A stretch of 64,000 bases of DNA from positions 434,001 through 498,000 of the forward strand of contig CANLTZ010000001.1 in the NCBI GenBank assembly GCA_947494145.1, given 5' to 3'. The DNA is from an uncultured Jannaschia sp. (GTDB lineage Bacteria > Pseudomonadota > Alphaproteobacteria > Rhodobacterales > Rhodobacteraceae). The notes under the pieces were generated by a model. That model searched no databases and was not told the origin of the DNA. It was given only the letters and a program-made list of their open reading frames with translations. The position numbers and the translations under genes are program-made. This document shows positions 8,751 through 17,811 of this stretch, in pieces (within the stretch, counting starts at the first letter, position 1; each line of letters opens with the position of its first letter).

Positions 8751-9194
8751 TCAGTCGAATTTGCGCGATGGCGCCAGCACAACGGCCTCGCCCTTCAGCA
8801 CCTTCTTGCCGTCGATGGTGCAATGGGTGTCCATGGTCACGCGGCGCTTGGCGATGTCCATGTCGGTGACGGTGACGACCGCTTCGACCATGTCACCAGG
8901 CCGCACGGGGGCCAGAAATTTCAGCGACTGGCCCAGATAGACCGTACCGTGGCCGGGCAATTGTTCCCCGATGACCGCAGAGATCAGGCCGGCGGTCAGC
9001 ATTCCATGGGCGATGCGGCCTTCGAAGATGGTTTCTTGGGCGTAGGCGTCGTCCAAGTGAACCGGATTATGGTCGGTGGAGACTTCGGCAAAAAGCTCAA
9101 TATCGCGGTCGGTGATGACCTTGCGTAGGGATCGGGACATGCCGATTTCGATATCTTCTATACAGATCGTACCGCGAGGGGTGTTGTCGAGCAT
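8751..9194 (-). CDS. MaoC-like (R)-specific enoyl-CoA hydratase
   Basis: Hot-dog-fold hydratase of 147 residues. The hydratase motif is visible: STDHNPVHLDDAYA supplies the catalytic Asp/His pair, followed by GRIAHGML. Family members hydrate 2-enoyl-CoA; PhaJ-type enzymes feed (R)-3-hydroxyacyl-CoA into polyhydroxyalkanoate synthesis. The ATG at 9194 is preceded by CGGAGG; the open frame upstream is not family-like. No acetate/phosphotransacetylase partner is adjacent. Confidence 0.85.
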   Translation of the reverse strand: MLDNTPRGTICIEDIEIGMSRSLRKVITDRDIELFAEVSTDHNPVHLDDAYAQETIFEGRIAHGMLTAGLISAVIGEQLPGHGTVYLGQSLKFLAPVRPGDMVEAVVTVTDMDIAKRRVTMDTHCTIDGKKVLKGEAVVLAPSRKFD

Positions 9195-9296
9195 GGAAAC
9201 CTCCGAAACCGTTGCGCTTCTGATAGCGCCAGCGCCGCGATGCGGCAAGTCGCAACGTAACATTCGTTCGTTAATGAAACGTAAGTGGTAATTCCG

Positions 9297-10169
9297 TTAC
9301 CGTAAGGTTCCAATCACATAGCTGGCAACCACACCGGTCTCGGCCATGTAGCGCTCCAGCTTCGCCGGATCCGGGTCACCGCCCACCTGCGTGTCCGTCT
9401 CCCGCGCGCCCAGCCCGCCTGAGACGAACAGCAGGTCCAGATCTTCGCCCATGGCGCCTGCCGCATCCGTTGCGGGCCCGTCGCCCATGGCCAAGATGCT
9501 CGAATCCGGTACGTCGGCAATGCGCGCCAAACGGCGCCGGGCCAGGTCATAGATGGGCGGATGGGGCTTGCCGAAATAGAGGCTGACGCCCCCCATCTCG
9601 GTATAAAGTTCCGCAATGGCGCCCGCGCAATATTCCCGCACGCCGCCCCGGTCCACGACGATATCGGGGTTGGCGCAAAGCAGCTTCAGCCCCCGCGTCT
9701 TGGCCGCCAGAAGCTGGGGCCGCAGCGTGGCGGGGTCGGCGAAGGCGTCGAAGGGCCCGGTGCAGACCACGCCCTGCGCCTGGTCCAACGGCACGCGGCG
9801 GATGGGGGCGGGGTCCGTCAGAATGGCGGGCGGCTCGAAGAAGCCCACATCGAAATCGGGCCCGATATGGAAGACGTCTTCCCCGACGGCACCGGTGAAC
9901 ATCGCCACCCGTGCCGAATCGCCCGACGTGGCGATGTCGTCATAGGCGTCGGTCGTCACATCCATCTCGGCGATCTGCTCGGCCACGCCCGCCCGAGGCC
10001 GGGGGGAGTTGGTGACCAAAATGACCTTGCCGCCGGATTGGCGGTAGGCGCGCAATGCCTCCACCGCACCGGGATAGGCCTGCACCCCGTCATGAACGCA
10101 TCCCCACAAGTCCACGAACATGGCGCCATAGCGGTCGGAAATCTCGGATAGGGCAGAGATGATATGCAT
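9297..10169 (-). CDS. HAD-superfamily class IIA hydrolase (TIGR01459 type)
   Basis: 290-residue HAD phosphatase related to NagD. Motif I is FVDLWGCVHDG (the nucleophile Asp is kept and the usual second Asp is Trp, as in this subfamily); motif II is LVTNSPRP; motif III/IV include GKPHPPIYDLA and MGDGPATD. The substrate is unknown. Stands alone, with a family A repeat in its upstream region. Confidence 0.85.
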   Translation of the reverse strand: MHIISALSEISDRYGAMFVDLWGCVHDGVQAYPGAVEALRAYRQSGGKVILVTNSPRPRAGVAEQIAEMDVTTDAYDDIATSGDSARVAMFTGAVGEDVFHIGPDFDVGFFEPPAILTDPAPIRRVPLDQAQGVVCTGPFDAFADPATLRPQLLAAKTRGLKLLCANPDIVVDRGGVREYCAGAIAELYTEMGGVSLYFGKPHPPIYDLARRRLARIADVPDSSILAMGDGPATDAAGAMGEDLDLLFVSGGLGARETDTQVGGDPDPAKLERYMAETGVVASYVIGTLR

Positions 10170-10531
10170 GGGCGGGCATCCTTTGGGCTGGTGGCCTGCT
10201 CATCGCAGCCAAGCGCGGGGGAATCCAGCTAGGTATGCGCGGTTGGGATGCCTTTCTTCGGGCTGGGCCCGGTTGGGCGGGAATGGGCGACACCGCTTCT
10301 CGCGGAAACGGACGCAAACCCGCAGGGCGCCGGTCCATCGCCGGGCGGCCCGCCCGGCCCGGCGATCCGGCAAATGTCGGCGCATCGCTTGAGCGGAGTG
10401 CGGATGTCGCAGCCATGAAGCGAAGTACAACACCCGTTGTTTCGCAGGACCGTGGCGAAGCGACGGCCCGGCTTCCGCGAAACAGTCTGCGTTTGCCTAG
10501 GACAAATCCGCAAGATCTGCGAAGCCCGCCG
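10170..10531. other. Intergenic region containing repeat A copy 2
   Basis: 362 bases with no gene I can support. About half is the family A repeat. The rest holds the promoter of the HAD hydrolase gene and the 3' flank of the Hint gene; no terminator is obvious. Confidence 0.6.
10300..10473 (+). repeat. Intergenic repeat family A, copy 2
   Basis: Contains GCAAACCCGCAGGGCGCCGG, then ATCGCCGGGCGG...CCGGCCCGGCGAT (long hairpin), GCGCATCGCTTGAGCGGAGT and a worn 3' block ending CGACGGCCCGGCTT. The middle part is very close to copy 4 (37731-37905). Confidence 0.7.
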
Positions 10532-11287
10532 TCAAACCCCCGAAAGCGCCAGGCTCTGCGCCTCTGCCGGCGTCAGGTAGGGGATGCGCGGCGCGCCGAA
10601 GCCCGACCCGCAGGCAGTCTGCGGGAACAGCTTCGCCATGTCGGCCAGCACCGTGCGCGTCAAGCTGCGCGCAGTGGCGCGCGCCGGATGGTAGCTTTCG
10701 ACCGGAAGCCCGCAGGCCAGCACCGCTTCCTGCCCCGAACAGGCCAATCCATAGACGGTCACTTCGCCTGGCGGCACGATGGAGGTGACGGAATGCCCGT
10801 CTTCGAACGCCGCCAGCGGCGCGAAAGCCAGATCTCCGCCCACCAAGTCGCGGCAGCGGGGGCTGTCGATCAGAATATGGGCATGGGCACCCAGTACGAT
10901 ATCCGTCTCAGGCCCCGAAGCACCAAAGGCGCGGGTCGAGACGCGATAGAATAGCGGTCGTTCCTCTGAGCGGGGCGAATAGCTGCGCGCGCCGATCCAG
11001 TCGATCTGCGCGGTTCCACCGCCGCGCACGGCAACACGATCACCGGGGATGAGGTCTTCGATAGCGATGGGCCCGCGTGAGCCGCGCAAAAGCGCGCCGC
11101 GTGCGAAGGACGACACGGCGCCATCCACTTCGGACGTGGCAGGCAAGCGGCGAGTGTCCCACGTCGCAGCCCCGCGATGGTCGATCCATGCAAGATCATA
11201 GGCCGCCGTGGGCCGGTCGTCTGGTGCCCCCTCGGCACCCGGAACGGGGGCATAGGAAGACGATGGGAGGCGCTGATACGCGGTCAT
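10532..11287 (-). CDS. Hint (hedgehog/intein) domain protein
   Basis: 251 residues with a Hint_2-type domain: FARGALLRGSRGPIAIEDL and PGDRVAV, then GTAQIDWIGARSY and a block with DIVLGAHAHILI and VYGLACSGQEAV. Rhodobacterales carry many such proteins, usually fused to secreted or RTX-like parts. Here the domain stands alone with about 55 preceding residues. The residue expected to start the domain (Cys in autoprocessing forms) is Ser (SSFARG), so self-splicing is unlikely. Function unknown. Confidence 0.75.
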   Translation of the reverse strand: MTAYQRLPSSSYAPVPGAEGAPDDRPTAAYDLAWIDHRGAATWDTRRLPATSEVDGAVSSFARGALLRGSRGPIAIEDLIPGDRVAVRGGGTAQIDWIGARSYSPRSEERPLFYRVSTRAFGASGPETDIVLGAHAHILIDSPRCRDLVGGDLAFAPLAAFEDGHSVTSIVPPGEVTVYGLACSGQEAVLACGLPVESYHPARATARSLTRTVLADMAKLFPQTACGSGFGAPRIPYLTPAEAQSLALSGV

Positions 11288-11414
11288 GGCGAAGCCGTCC
11301 TGCAGGTGCGGCCCCCACCGCAGGCTTGCAAAATCGCGGATCGAAGCGCCCGGATCAACCCGTCTGGGGGAAACAATCGGTTTCGTCTGCCCACGGTGAT
11401 GCTAGGACGGGAAC

Positions 11415-13505
11415 ATGACAGATCAGCCTTCCTCCGATGCCCTGACCTCCGCACTCCGATTACTGGAGGCGGGCCGCGCGCCCGAGGCGGTGGCCGCCCT
11501 AGAGGGCGTGCTAGCTGCCGCGCCGGATCGGGCCGAGGCGCGGCTTGCCTTGGGCCGCGCCAAAAGCGCCATGGGCGATTTCGATGCGGCCCGTGCGGCA
11601 TTCGATGCGGTCCTTACGAAGCTGCCCAAACAGCCAGAGCTCTGGCTGGAGCTGGCATTGTCCGAGGCGCGCGCTGGGCGGGGTGCCGACTTGGCCCGCC
11701 GTGCGCGAAAGGCGGACCTGCCGCCGCTATTGGTCGAAATGGTCAATGGTGCGGCGTCTGGCCAGGGTGCCCGCGCATTGGGGTTGGGGGCTGCCGACAA
11801 GAAAGAGATGGCCGCGCTCGCAAAGGCGCGCCCAGCCGAAGCGGAGGCCATGTTGGTCCGACTATCGAAGGCCAAGCCCGCCGCGCGCCTGTTGTTGCTG
11901 CTTGGCCGCGCCCGCCTGGGCCGCGGCGCGTTCCGCCCGGCGGCGGAGGCCTTCGGTGCCGGGCTCAAGCTAGAACCCTATGCTGCCGATCTGCGGCTTG
12001 GCCTGGCACGGGCGCTGGCGCGGGGTGGGCAGGGCTTGCAAGCCTTGGGGCAGGCGCGGAAGGCCTGCGAACACGCCCCTACCTGGGCCGAAGCGCAGGT
12101 CGTCTTTGCCCGCTTGGCCTTGGCGCACGGCCTAATCGACCGTGCCGCGGATGCGGCAGATGCCGCGCTTGCTGCCGCGCCCCGGGCCGATGCGGCCCTG
12201 GCCGTGGCTGCTGATGTGGCACTGGCCCGCGGCGAACGGGACCGTGCCGCGAAGCTCAGCGAAAAGCGCAAACCCGGCGCACCGGGGCGCGCTATGGCGC
12301 TGGCCCGCGCCGCAGGCGACGATAGCGAGGCCGCGTTGCGCCACTTCGCCACCGCAATCGGCGATGCGCCCGACGACCCGGGCCCCCGCGTGGCCCGCGC
12401 CCAGCTTCTGCAATCCCTGGGTCGCTTGCCCGAGGCCGAGGCAGAGCTGACCGAGGTGTTGGCCCGCCGCCCCAGCCACGGCTTGGCCGCGCGCGCTTTG
12501 GCCTATGCGACGCGCCTTGCGCCCGATGACCCGCGCGTGGCCGCGATGGACGCGGCACGCCTGGCGAAAGACACGTCTGAGGATGACCGCCGCCTGCTCG
12601 ACTATGCCTTGGCCCGCGTCCAGGAACGTGCCGACCCCGCCGCGAGTTTCGCGCATTTGGCCCGCGCCAATGCGGCCACCGCCGCCCGCTTCCCCCATGA
12701 TGCCGCGTCTGACGCGGCGGAGTTGGATGACCTGCTAGGCCCGCTTCGCACCGCCTTGGATGCGGTCGACGGAACCTCTGACAGTGACGCCGCGCCTATC
12801 TTCGTGACGGGCCTGCCGCGCTCGGGCACGACGCTGGTCGAAACCATCCTTGCCGCCCATCCAGCCGTGCGGGCAGGCGGCGAATTGGGCGTGCTGCAAC
12901 GGGCCGTTGCCGGGTTGGAGGCAAGGCTGCGTGCAGGCGATGCCAGCGCCGATGATCTGAGTGCGGCGGCGGAGGCCTATGGCCATGCCGCCGGTCTAGA
13001 TCGTGCGCCAAGACTTACGGATAAGTCCATCCATTCCTTTACGCGCATTGGATTGATCCGCCGCATTCTGCCCAAAGCACGCATCGTCGTCGTTCACCGG
13101 GACCCACGCGATACGGGGCTATCCATCTGGCGCAACCATTTCCCCGATGGCAGCCACCGCTATGCCGCCACGTGGGAAGGAATAGCCGACCACGTCGGCC
13201 TGTTCGACCGCGCGGTGCGCACTTGGCGCGAGGTACTGCCCGACGGGGCGTTCCACGAGATTCATTATGAGGCGCTGCTGGACGACCCCGAAGGCCAGGC
13301 CCGCGCGATGCTAGCGGCCTGCGATCTCGACTGGACGGAGGACGTGCTGGCCTTCCACGAAAAGGCAGGCCGCGTGGATACGTTGAGCTTCGCGCAAGTG
13401 CGCCAGCCGCTCTACACGTCGTCGCGCGGCGGCTGGCGCGACCACGCCGACCATATCGCGCCGCTTCTGGAGGCGTTGGCGGCGCGGGGGGTGTTGCCCG
13501 ACTGA
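11415..13505 (+). CDS. TPR-repeat sulfotransferase family protein
   Basis: 696 residues. The first 430 or so are Ala-rich helical tetratricopeptide-type repeats. The C-terminal part is a PAPS-dependent sulfotransferase: the 5'-phosphosulfate loop is FVTGLPRSGTTLVE (about 462-475) and the 3'-phosphate site HRDPRDTGLSIW begins near residue 561. QPLYTSSRGGW near the end is common in this group. Substrate unknown; exported polysaccharide or protein tyrosine are possibilities for the family. One of three sulfotransferase genes in the window. Confidence 0.88.
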   Translation: MTDQPSSDALTSALRLLEAGRAPEAVAALEGVLAAAPDRAEARLALGRAKSAMGDFDAARAAFDAVLTKLPKQPELWLELALSEARAGRGADLARRARKADLPPLLVEMVNGAASGQGARALGLGAADKKEMAALAKARPAEAEAMLVRLSKAKPAARLLLLLGRARLGRGAFRPAAEAFGAGLKLEPYAADLRLGLARALARGGQGLQALGQARKACEHAPTWAEAQVVFARLALAHGLIDRAADAADAALAAAPRADAALAVAADVALARGERDRAAKLSEKRKPGAPGRAMALARAAGDDSEAALRHFATAIGDAPDDPGPRVARAQLLQSLGRLPEAEAELTEVLARRPSHGLAARALAYATRLAPDDPRVAAMDAARLAKDTSEDDRRLLDYALARVQERADPAASFAHLARANAATAARFPHDAASDAAELDDLLGPLRTALDAVDGTSDSDAAPIFVTGLPRSGTTLVETILAAHPAVRAGGELGVLQRAVAGLEARLRAGDASADDLSAAAEAYGHAAGLDRAPRLTDKSIHSFTRIGLIRRILPKARIVVVHRDPRDTGLSIWRNHFPDGSHRYAATWEGIADHVGLFDRAVRTWREVLPDGAFHEIHYEALLDDPEGQARAMLAACDLDWTEDVLAFHEKAGRVDTLSFAQVRQPLYTSSRGGWRDHADHIAPLLEALAARGVLPD

Positions 13506-13611
13506 CGGGGCCCGCTGCGCTACACGGTGGAAATGTCGGCAATCAAGCCGACGGCACATCGACCATCCCCGGGTGTCCTTCGGGGCAAGCCCGGCCCATG
13601 GCGAAGCCCTC

Positions 13612-14370
13612 TCAATCCACGAATGTCTCGTAGACCTCCACCAGGTCCAGATCGTGGTCGAAGGCGCCGGTGCGCAGGAAGGTCAGGACCTCTCCGATCA
13701 CGATTGGGCTGTTCATCATGAAGGTGTGGGTCACCGGCAATTCGATATGGTCGTCCATGCCCTCGACCCGCGTGGCGGCCACAGACACCTTCCCGTCATC
13801 GGGGCCCGGCAGGACCGAGGAATAAAGCGCCGACAGGCTGCGTGTGCCCGCGATCACGCCCACGCCCGGCCAGACCGGTCCCAGCGTCGAAGGCAGGCCA
13901 TCGGTGGAAAGCTGCGGTCCCGCTGGCCCGTTGATCCACTCAAACACGGCGAGATTGCCGAAATTATCCACGATTTCAGAGCCCTGGTTGGGTGGGCCCA
14001 GCATGACCGTGCGGCCCAGATGCGGGGCCAAGGCGGCGGCATCGGTGGTCGACATCCATTGCCGCAGCAGGATGCCGCCCAGCGAATGGGTCACGAAATG
14101 AACCCTGGGCGCATCGGCATTGCAGGCGGCCACGGCGCTTGGAATGGCCGCGCGGGCCAGTTCCTCGATAGGACCGGCGGAATCGTCGTAGTCGCTGTTG
14201 ACGACTTGATAGCCTTCCGCCTCCAACGCCTCTTCCAGCACCAAAAAGGACGCATCGCTGCGCGCCAAACCATGAAGCAGCACGACGCAATCCGGCGCGG
14301 CGGCAGCGCTGGCCATGGGTGAGCTGGCCAGAAGGGTCAGAAGGGCGAGTGTCAAGCGCATGGCTTTCAC
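13612..14370 (-). CDS. Secreted esterase/lipase, alpha/beta hydrolase
   Basis: 252 residues. A signal peptide is evident ([17 protein letters not shown], cleavage about residue 23). The oxyanion segment is [11 protein letters not shown] and the nucleophile S96 sits in THSLGG; HTFMMN near residue 224 may supply the catalytic His. Likely periplasmic. The GTG at 14370 has a GGAGG nine bases upstream; an ATG three codons in (14361) would also keep the signal peptide. Confidence 0.8.
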   Translation of the reverse strand: MKAMRLTLALLTLLASSPMASAAAAPDCVVLLHGLARSDASFLVLEEALEAEGYQVVNSDYDDSAGPIEELARAAIPSAVAACNADAPRVHFVTHSLGGILLRQWMSTTDAAALAPHLGRTVMLGPPNQGSEIVDNFGNLAVFEWINGPAGPQLSTDGLPSTLGPVWPGVGVIAGTRSLSALYSSVLPGPDDGKVSVAATRVEGMDDHIELPVTHTFMMNSPIVIGEVLTFLRTGAFDHDLDLVEVYETFVD

Positions 14371-14445
14371 CTAGGCATTCCTCCGCCAGCGCGCCACTGC
14401 GACGCAGCGTTCGACAGCGCAGCGTGGCTTTGCGATACCAGCATC

Positions 14446-14901
14446 ATGAAGCCCCGTCCCATCCGCCTGGCCGTGCGTGCCGTGCTTGTCCATCGCGGGC
14501 GGCTTCTGCTGGTGAACGCCTATCCGGCGGCCGCGGGCAGCGCGCTGTGGTGCGCGCCCGGCGGCGGGGTCGAGGCCCATGCCGACCTGCCTGCCAACCT
14601 GGCCCGGGAAGTCGCCGAAGAAACCGGGTTAGCGGTCGAGGTCCAGGCCCCCTGCCTCGTCAACGAGTTCCACGATCCGGCGCAGCATTTCCACCAGGTG
14701 GAAATCTTCTTCCGCTGCCGCCTGCGCGCGGGTGTTCTGGACCCAGGCTGGCAGGACCCCGAAGGCGTGGTCACACGCCGCCGCTGGGTCACCCGCGACG
14801 AGATGGCAGGCTTGCATCTGCGCCCCAAATCACTGGCCGCGGTGGCGTGGTTCGACCCGGACGCGCCCGCCTATGACCCGCTAGAGACCATCGTGCGTTA
14901 A
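14446..14901 (+). CDS. Nudix hydrolase
   Basis: 151-residue Nudix-fold protein, predicted to hydrolyse a nucleoside diphosphate derivative. The Nudix box runs from GGGVEAHAD to REVAEETGL (about residues 42-65). The catalytic REVAEE core is intact, but the Glu expected as GX5E is Ala. The C-terminal half has HHQVEIFF-like and RWVTRDEM motifs usual in ADP-ribose or 8-oxo-type subfamilies. Substrate unknown. Confidence 0.85.
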   Translation: MKPRPIRLAVRAVLVHRGRLLLVNAYPAAAGSALWCAPGGGVEAHADLPANLAREVAEETGLAVEVQAPCLVNEFHDPAQHFHQVEIFFRCRLRAGVLDPGWQDPEGVVTRRRWVTRDEMAGLHLRPKSLAAVAWFDPDAPAYDPLETIVR

Positions 14902-14928
14902 GCTGGGGCGTCTCAAGTGTCTGACGCG

Positions 14929-15756
14929 TCAGCGCGGCTTGGGCGCCAAAGTGGCCAGCGCGATACCAGCGATGACCAGGACCGCGGCGGCGATGGCGCG
15001 GGCGGACGGGACTTCCGCCAATAGCAAAGCGCCCGCCACCATGGCGATGACCGGCACGGAAAGCTGTGCCAACCCCGATGTGCCAAGGCCCAGCCGGGGC
15101 AAGACGCGGAACAGCATGGCGTAGCCCAGCCCCGACGTCACCCCGCCCGAGATGACGGCCAGAACCGCCCCCGTTGTCGTCACCGGCGCCCCCCACCATA
15201 GCGGCGCAGCCAAGACAAAGAGCAACGTCGCCGCCACGAAGTTCCCGGCTGAACCCGCCAGCGGCTGCGGCTCATACTTGCCCGCAAAGCTATAGGCCGC
15301 CCAGCCCAGCCCGGCGGTCACCATCAAACCTACATCCCAAGGGTCCGCCGGGCCCGCACCAGGCGCCAGCAGCCAGACCAGTCCCCCCAAGGCCAGGCCC
15401 ATGCCGGTCAGGCGCAGCGGTCCCGCCGCTTCTCCGCGCACAAGGCCCAAACCAAACAGCGCGATCTGCACGGTCGCGAACAAGATCAGGGCGCCAAGCC
15501 CTGCATCAAGCGTGCGGTAGGCCAGGCTGAAACCCAGCAGATAGACCACCAATGCCGCCGCAGCCCCCCACCGACGCCCCCCTTTCAGCGACATGCCGCG
15601 TCCCGTTGACAGAAGGGCCAAGACCACGGCACCGGCGGCCACGCGGATTGCGGCAAAGGCCATAGGGTCGGTGCCGTCCAGCACGCCCGCCCGCGTCAGC
15701 AACGAATTGGCAGCCAGGAACGTCAGGGCGAGGGCGGTGAGGGCGAAAAGGCGCAT
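14929..15756 (-). CDS. EamA/DMT-family membrane transporter
   Basis: 275 residues with about ten hydrophobic segments in two EamA halves; RVAAGAVVLALL in the first and QLSVPVIAMVAGALLLAE in the second are the typical helix signatures. Predicted inner-membrane metabolite exporter; substrate unknown. The frame is open to 16206 but family similarity starts at MRLFALTALALTF, so 15756 is taken as the start. Confidence 0.88.
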   Translation of the reverse strand: MRLFALTALALTFLAANSLLTRAGVLDGTDPMAFAAIRVAAGAVVLALLSTGRGMSLKGGRRWGAAAALVVYLLGFSLAYRTLDAGLGALILFATVQIALFGLGLVRGEAAGPLRLTGMGLALGGLVWLLAPGAGPADPWDVGLMVTAGLGWAAYSFAGKYEPQPLAGSAGNFVAATLLFVLAAPLWWGAPVTTTGAVLAVISGGVTSGLGYAMLFRVLPRLGLGTSGLAQLSVPVIAMVAGALLLAEVPSARAIAAAVLVIAGIALATLAPKPR

Positions 15757-15919
15757 GGCCGCCTTGGTGGGCGCGATGGGGCGGGTTTGTCGAGGGGCAG
15801 GGGCGCATATCTTCGTGGGCCGTGCGAAATGCGCATGGGTACAAAGCTCGGCCGCGCGTGTTTCGCACGGACGAGGGCCGCTACCCCAAAGGCATCCCAA
15901 TCCAAAGATCGGAGACATC

Positions 15920-16533
15920 ATGCCCCATCTTCTTCGCATAGATGCGTCATCCCGCCAGGAGGGCAGCCATAGCCGCGCCCTGGCCGACAAGGCGGAAGCC
16001 AGTTGGCGCGCGGCCCATCCAGATGGCACCGTCACGACCCGGGACGTGACCGACGGTGCAATCCCGATTCTGTCGGCGGCCACCACCGCGGGCTTCTGCA
16101 CGTCCGACGATGCCATGACGCCGGACCTGCGGGCCGCAACGGTCCGTTCGGATCGGCTGATTGCGGAAGTGCAGGCCGCCGACACGCTGCTTATTTCGGC
16201 GCCCATCTACAACTTCGCATCCCCCGCCGCGCTCAAGCTCTGGATCGACCAGGTGGTGCGGCTCGGACGGCCTTTGCCTTCGACGATGGCGCGTTCACCG
16301 GGCTCGTCGCGCCGTGCCGGGCCGTTCTGTGCCTGGCCTATGGGGCTGGGGGCTACGGCGCTGGCGGTGCGCTGGCCGAGGCAGATTTTCTGGCGCCTTA
16401 CCTGCGGTTTCTGCTGTGCTTTCTAGGGGTCGAGGACGTCCGCGTCATCTCGGTCGAGCAGACTACGGCAGACCCCGCCACCCTGGCGGCCAACTTTGCA
16501 GCGGCTGAGGACGCTGCCCGCGCCGCAGCCTGA
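15920..16533 (+). pseudogene. FMN-dependent NADH-azoreductase, frameshifted
   Basis: AzoR family (flavodoxin-like, FMN and NADH). The first part reads MPHLLRIDASSRQEGSHSRA to WIDQVVRLGR; the second part, FAFDDGAFTGLV to SVEQTTADP, is in another frame. The switch is at 16270/16271, where GGACGG-CCTTTGCC lacks one base; adding one base would restore GRTFAFDDG. Without it the product stops at 16426 in a foreign tail. The 614-nt span is one short of 205 codons. It may be a real one-base deletion or a sequencing error, since no other lesion is visible. Confidence 0.85.
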
Positions 16534-16552
16534 TTTTCCGAAGGAGATCGAC

Positions 16553-17155
16553 ATGAAATACCTTCTGACGACCGCCCTCATCTTACCCGCGACCTTGGTT
16601 GCTGAGCCCGGCGAATGGACGCTCGACCTGGGCCACGCCCATATCGGCTGGGACATCGGCCATAGGGGCCTGTCCCCCACCGTGGGCCGGGTCGAGCGCT
16701 TCGACGGCACGTTCCTCATCGACGAGACCGCGCCCGAACAGAGTCAAATCACCTTCGCGTCGACGGCCGTGCGGATGCTAACCCCGATGATGGGCAAGTT
16801 GGATGGGGATCTGACCCTACGCGGCGTGACGGCGCCCGTGACGCTGGATTTCCGACTGGTTCGCGACCGGCGTTATCCCAATTTCATCCCAGGCTACGAC
16901 GAAATCCGCGTGGTGGGCTTCGAGGTCAGCGGCGAGATGCTGCGCCTGGACCACGGCATGGATTTTGTCCCCTTTCTGGACAGTCCCACAGATCTGGTGG
17001 CGTGCGTCGATATCAACCTGGACCTGGTGGATTGCGCTGGCATGCCAGAGGCGAATGTGCCTTGCAGCTACGGGCGGGAGAGGTTTGCCGTCGAGGCCGC
17101 TGAGACACTTCGCCTGGTGCCCGCCTGCATCGCCTCAGTGTTGCGGGCGACGTAG
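16553..17155 (+). CDS. YceI-family lipid-binding periplasmic protein, shortened
   Basis: 200 residues with a short signal-like start and the YceI pattern GEWTLDLGHAHIGWDIGHRG ... GRVERFDGTFLID and later GDLTLRGVTAPVTLDF. YceI proteins are beta-barrel carriers of isoprenoid lipids. The section that normally holds the helix and the second strand pair (about 35-40 residues between the first strands and ITFASTAVRM) seems to be missing. The C-terminal 40 residues with four Cys are not typical either. The SD AAGGAG lies 8 bases before the ATG. Confidence 0.7.
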   Translation: MKYLLTTALILPATLVAEPGEWTLDLGHAHIGWDIGHRGLSPTVGRVERFDGTFLIDETAPEQSQITFASTAVRMLTPMMGKLDGDLTLRGVTAPVTLDFRLVRDRRYPNFIPGYDEIRVVGFEVSGEMLRLDHGMDFVPFLDSPTDLVACVDINLDLVDCAGMPEANVPCSYGRERFAVEAAETLRLVPACIASVLRAT

Positions 17156-17294
17156 TTCAGGTGAAGAAGGGCGAAAGCGCTGCGCCGGTTCTGCGGACTG
17201 AAGGGGCCACCCCTTGGCGTCGGACACTAGGTGTCGAAACCCATAGGATCGGCTAAACGGGACCAGTCTGCGGACCAAGGAGGTGAACGCTCCC

Positions 17295-17672
17295 ATGCTT
17301 TCTGGCATTTGCATCGGCACCAATGATTTGACCGCCGCCGGGCGGTTCTATGACGCTGTCCTGGCCACAATCGGGATGACTTGCACGCATTCCGAGGAAC
17401 ATGAGCGCGCCTATGCCGGTGCAGATGGGCGCACGACCTTCTTCGTGGTCGACCCTTACGATGGTGCAGCCGCCACCCATGGCAACGGGACGCAGGTGAT
17501 GTTTTATGCGCCCGACGCGGAGGCTGTCCGGGCTTTCCACGCGGTTGCGCTGCGATGCGGGGGCACGGATGAAGGCGCACCGGGCCTAAGGGCCTATCAT
17601 CCCGACTATTTCGGTGCCTATGTGCGCGATCTGGACGGCAACAAGCTCAACGTGTCCGTCAGTCTGGAGTAG
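17295..17672 (+). CDS. VOC-family (glyoxalase/bleomycin resistance) protein
   Basis: 125 residues, two beta-alpha-beta-beta-beta modules: SGICIGTNDLTAAGRFYDAV at the start and YFGAYVRDLDGNKLNV at the end with the usual metal-site Glu position replaced by Asn/Asp-type residues. Reaction unknown. A strong SD AAGGAGG sits 11 bases before the ATG at 17295; a GTG at 17283 would overlap that SD and was rejected. Confidence 0.8.
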   Translation: MLSGICIGTNDLTAAGRFYDAVLATIGMTCTHSEEHERAYAGADGRTTFFVVDPYDGAAATHGNGTQVMFYAPDAEAVRAFHAVALRCGGTDEGAPGLRAYHPDYFGAYVRDLDGNKLNVSVSLE

Positions 17673-17811
17673 CCATTGACGCTTTGGCCTCCGCTTGGAC
17701 TGGCCCATGGTCGACCGCGACGCGCTGCTGCGGGGCGAGGACCAGTCTTCAGCCTCTGAGGCCTGTGCAGACTGCGCGGCGGCCTGGTCAACATGCACCC
17801 GTTTTGGTGCG

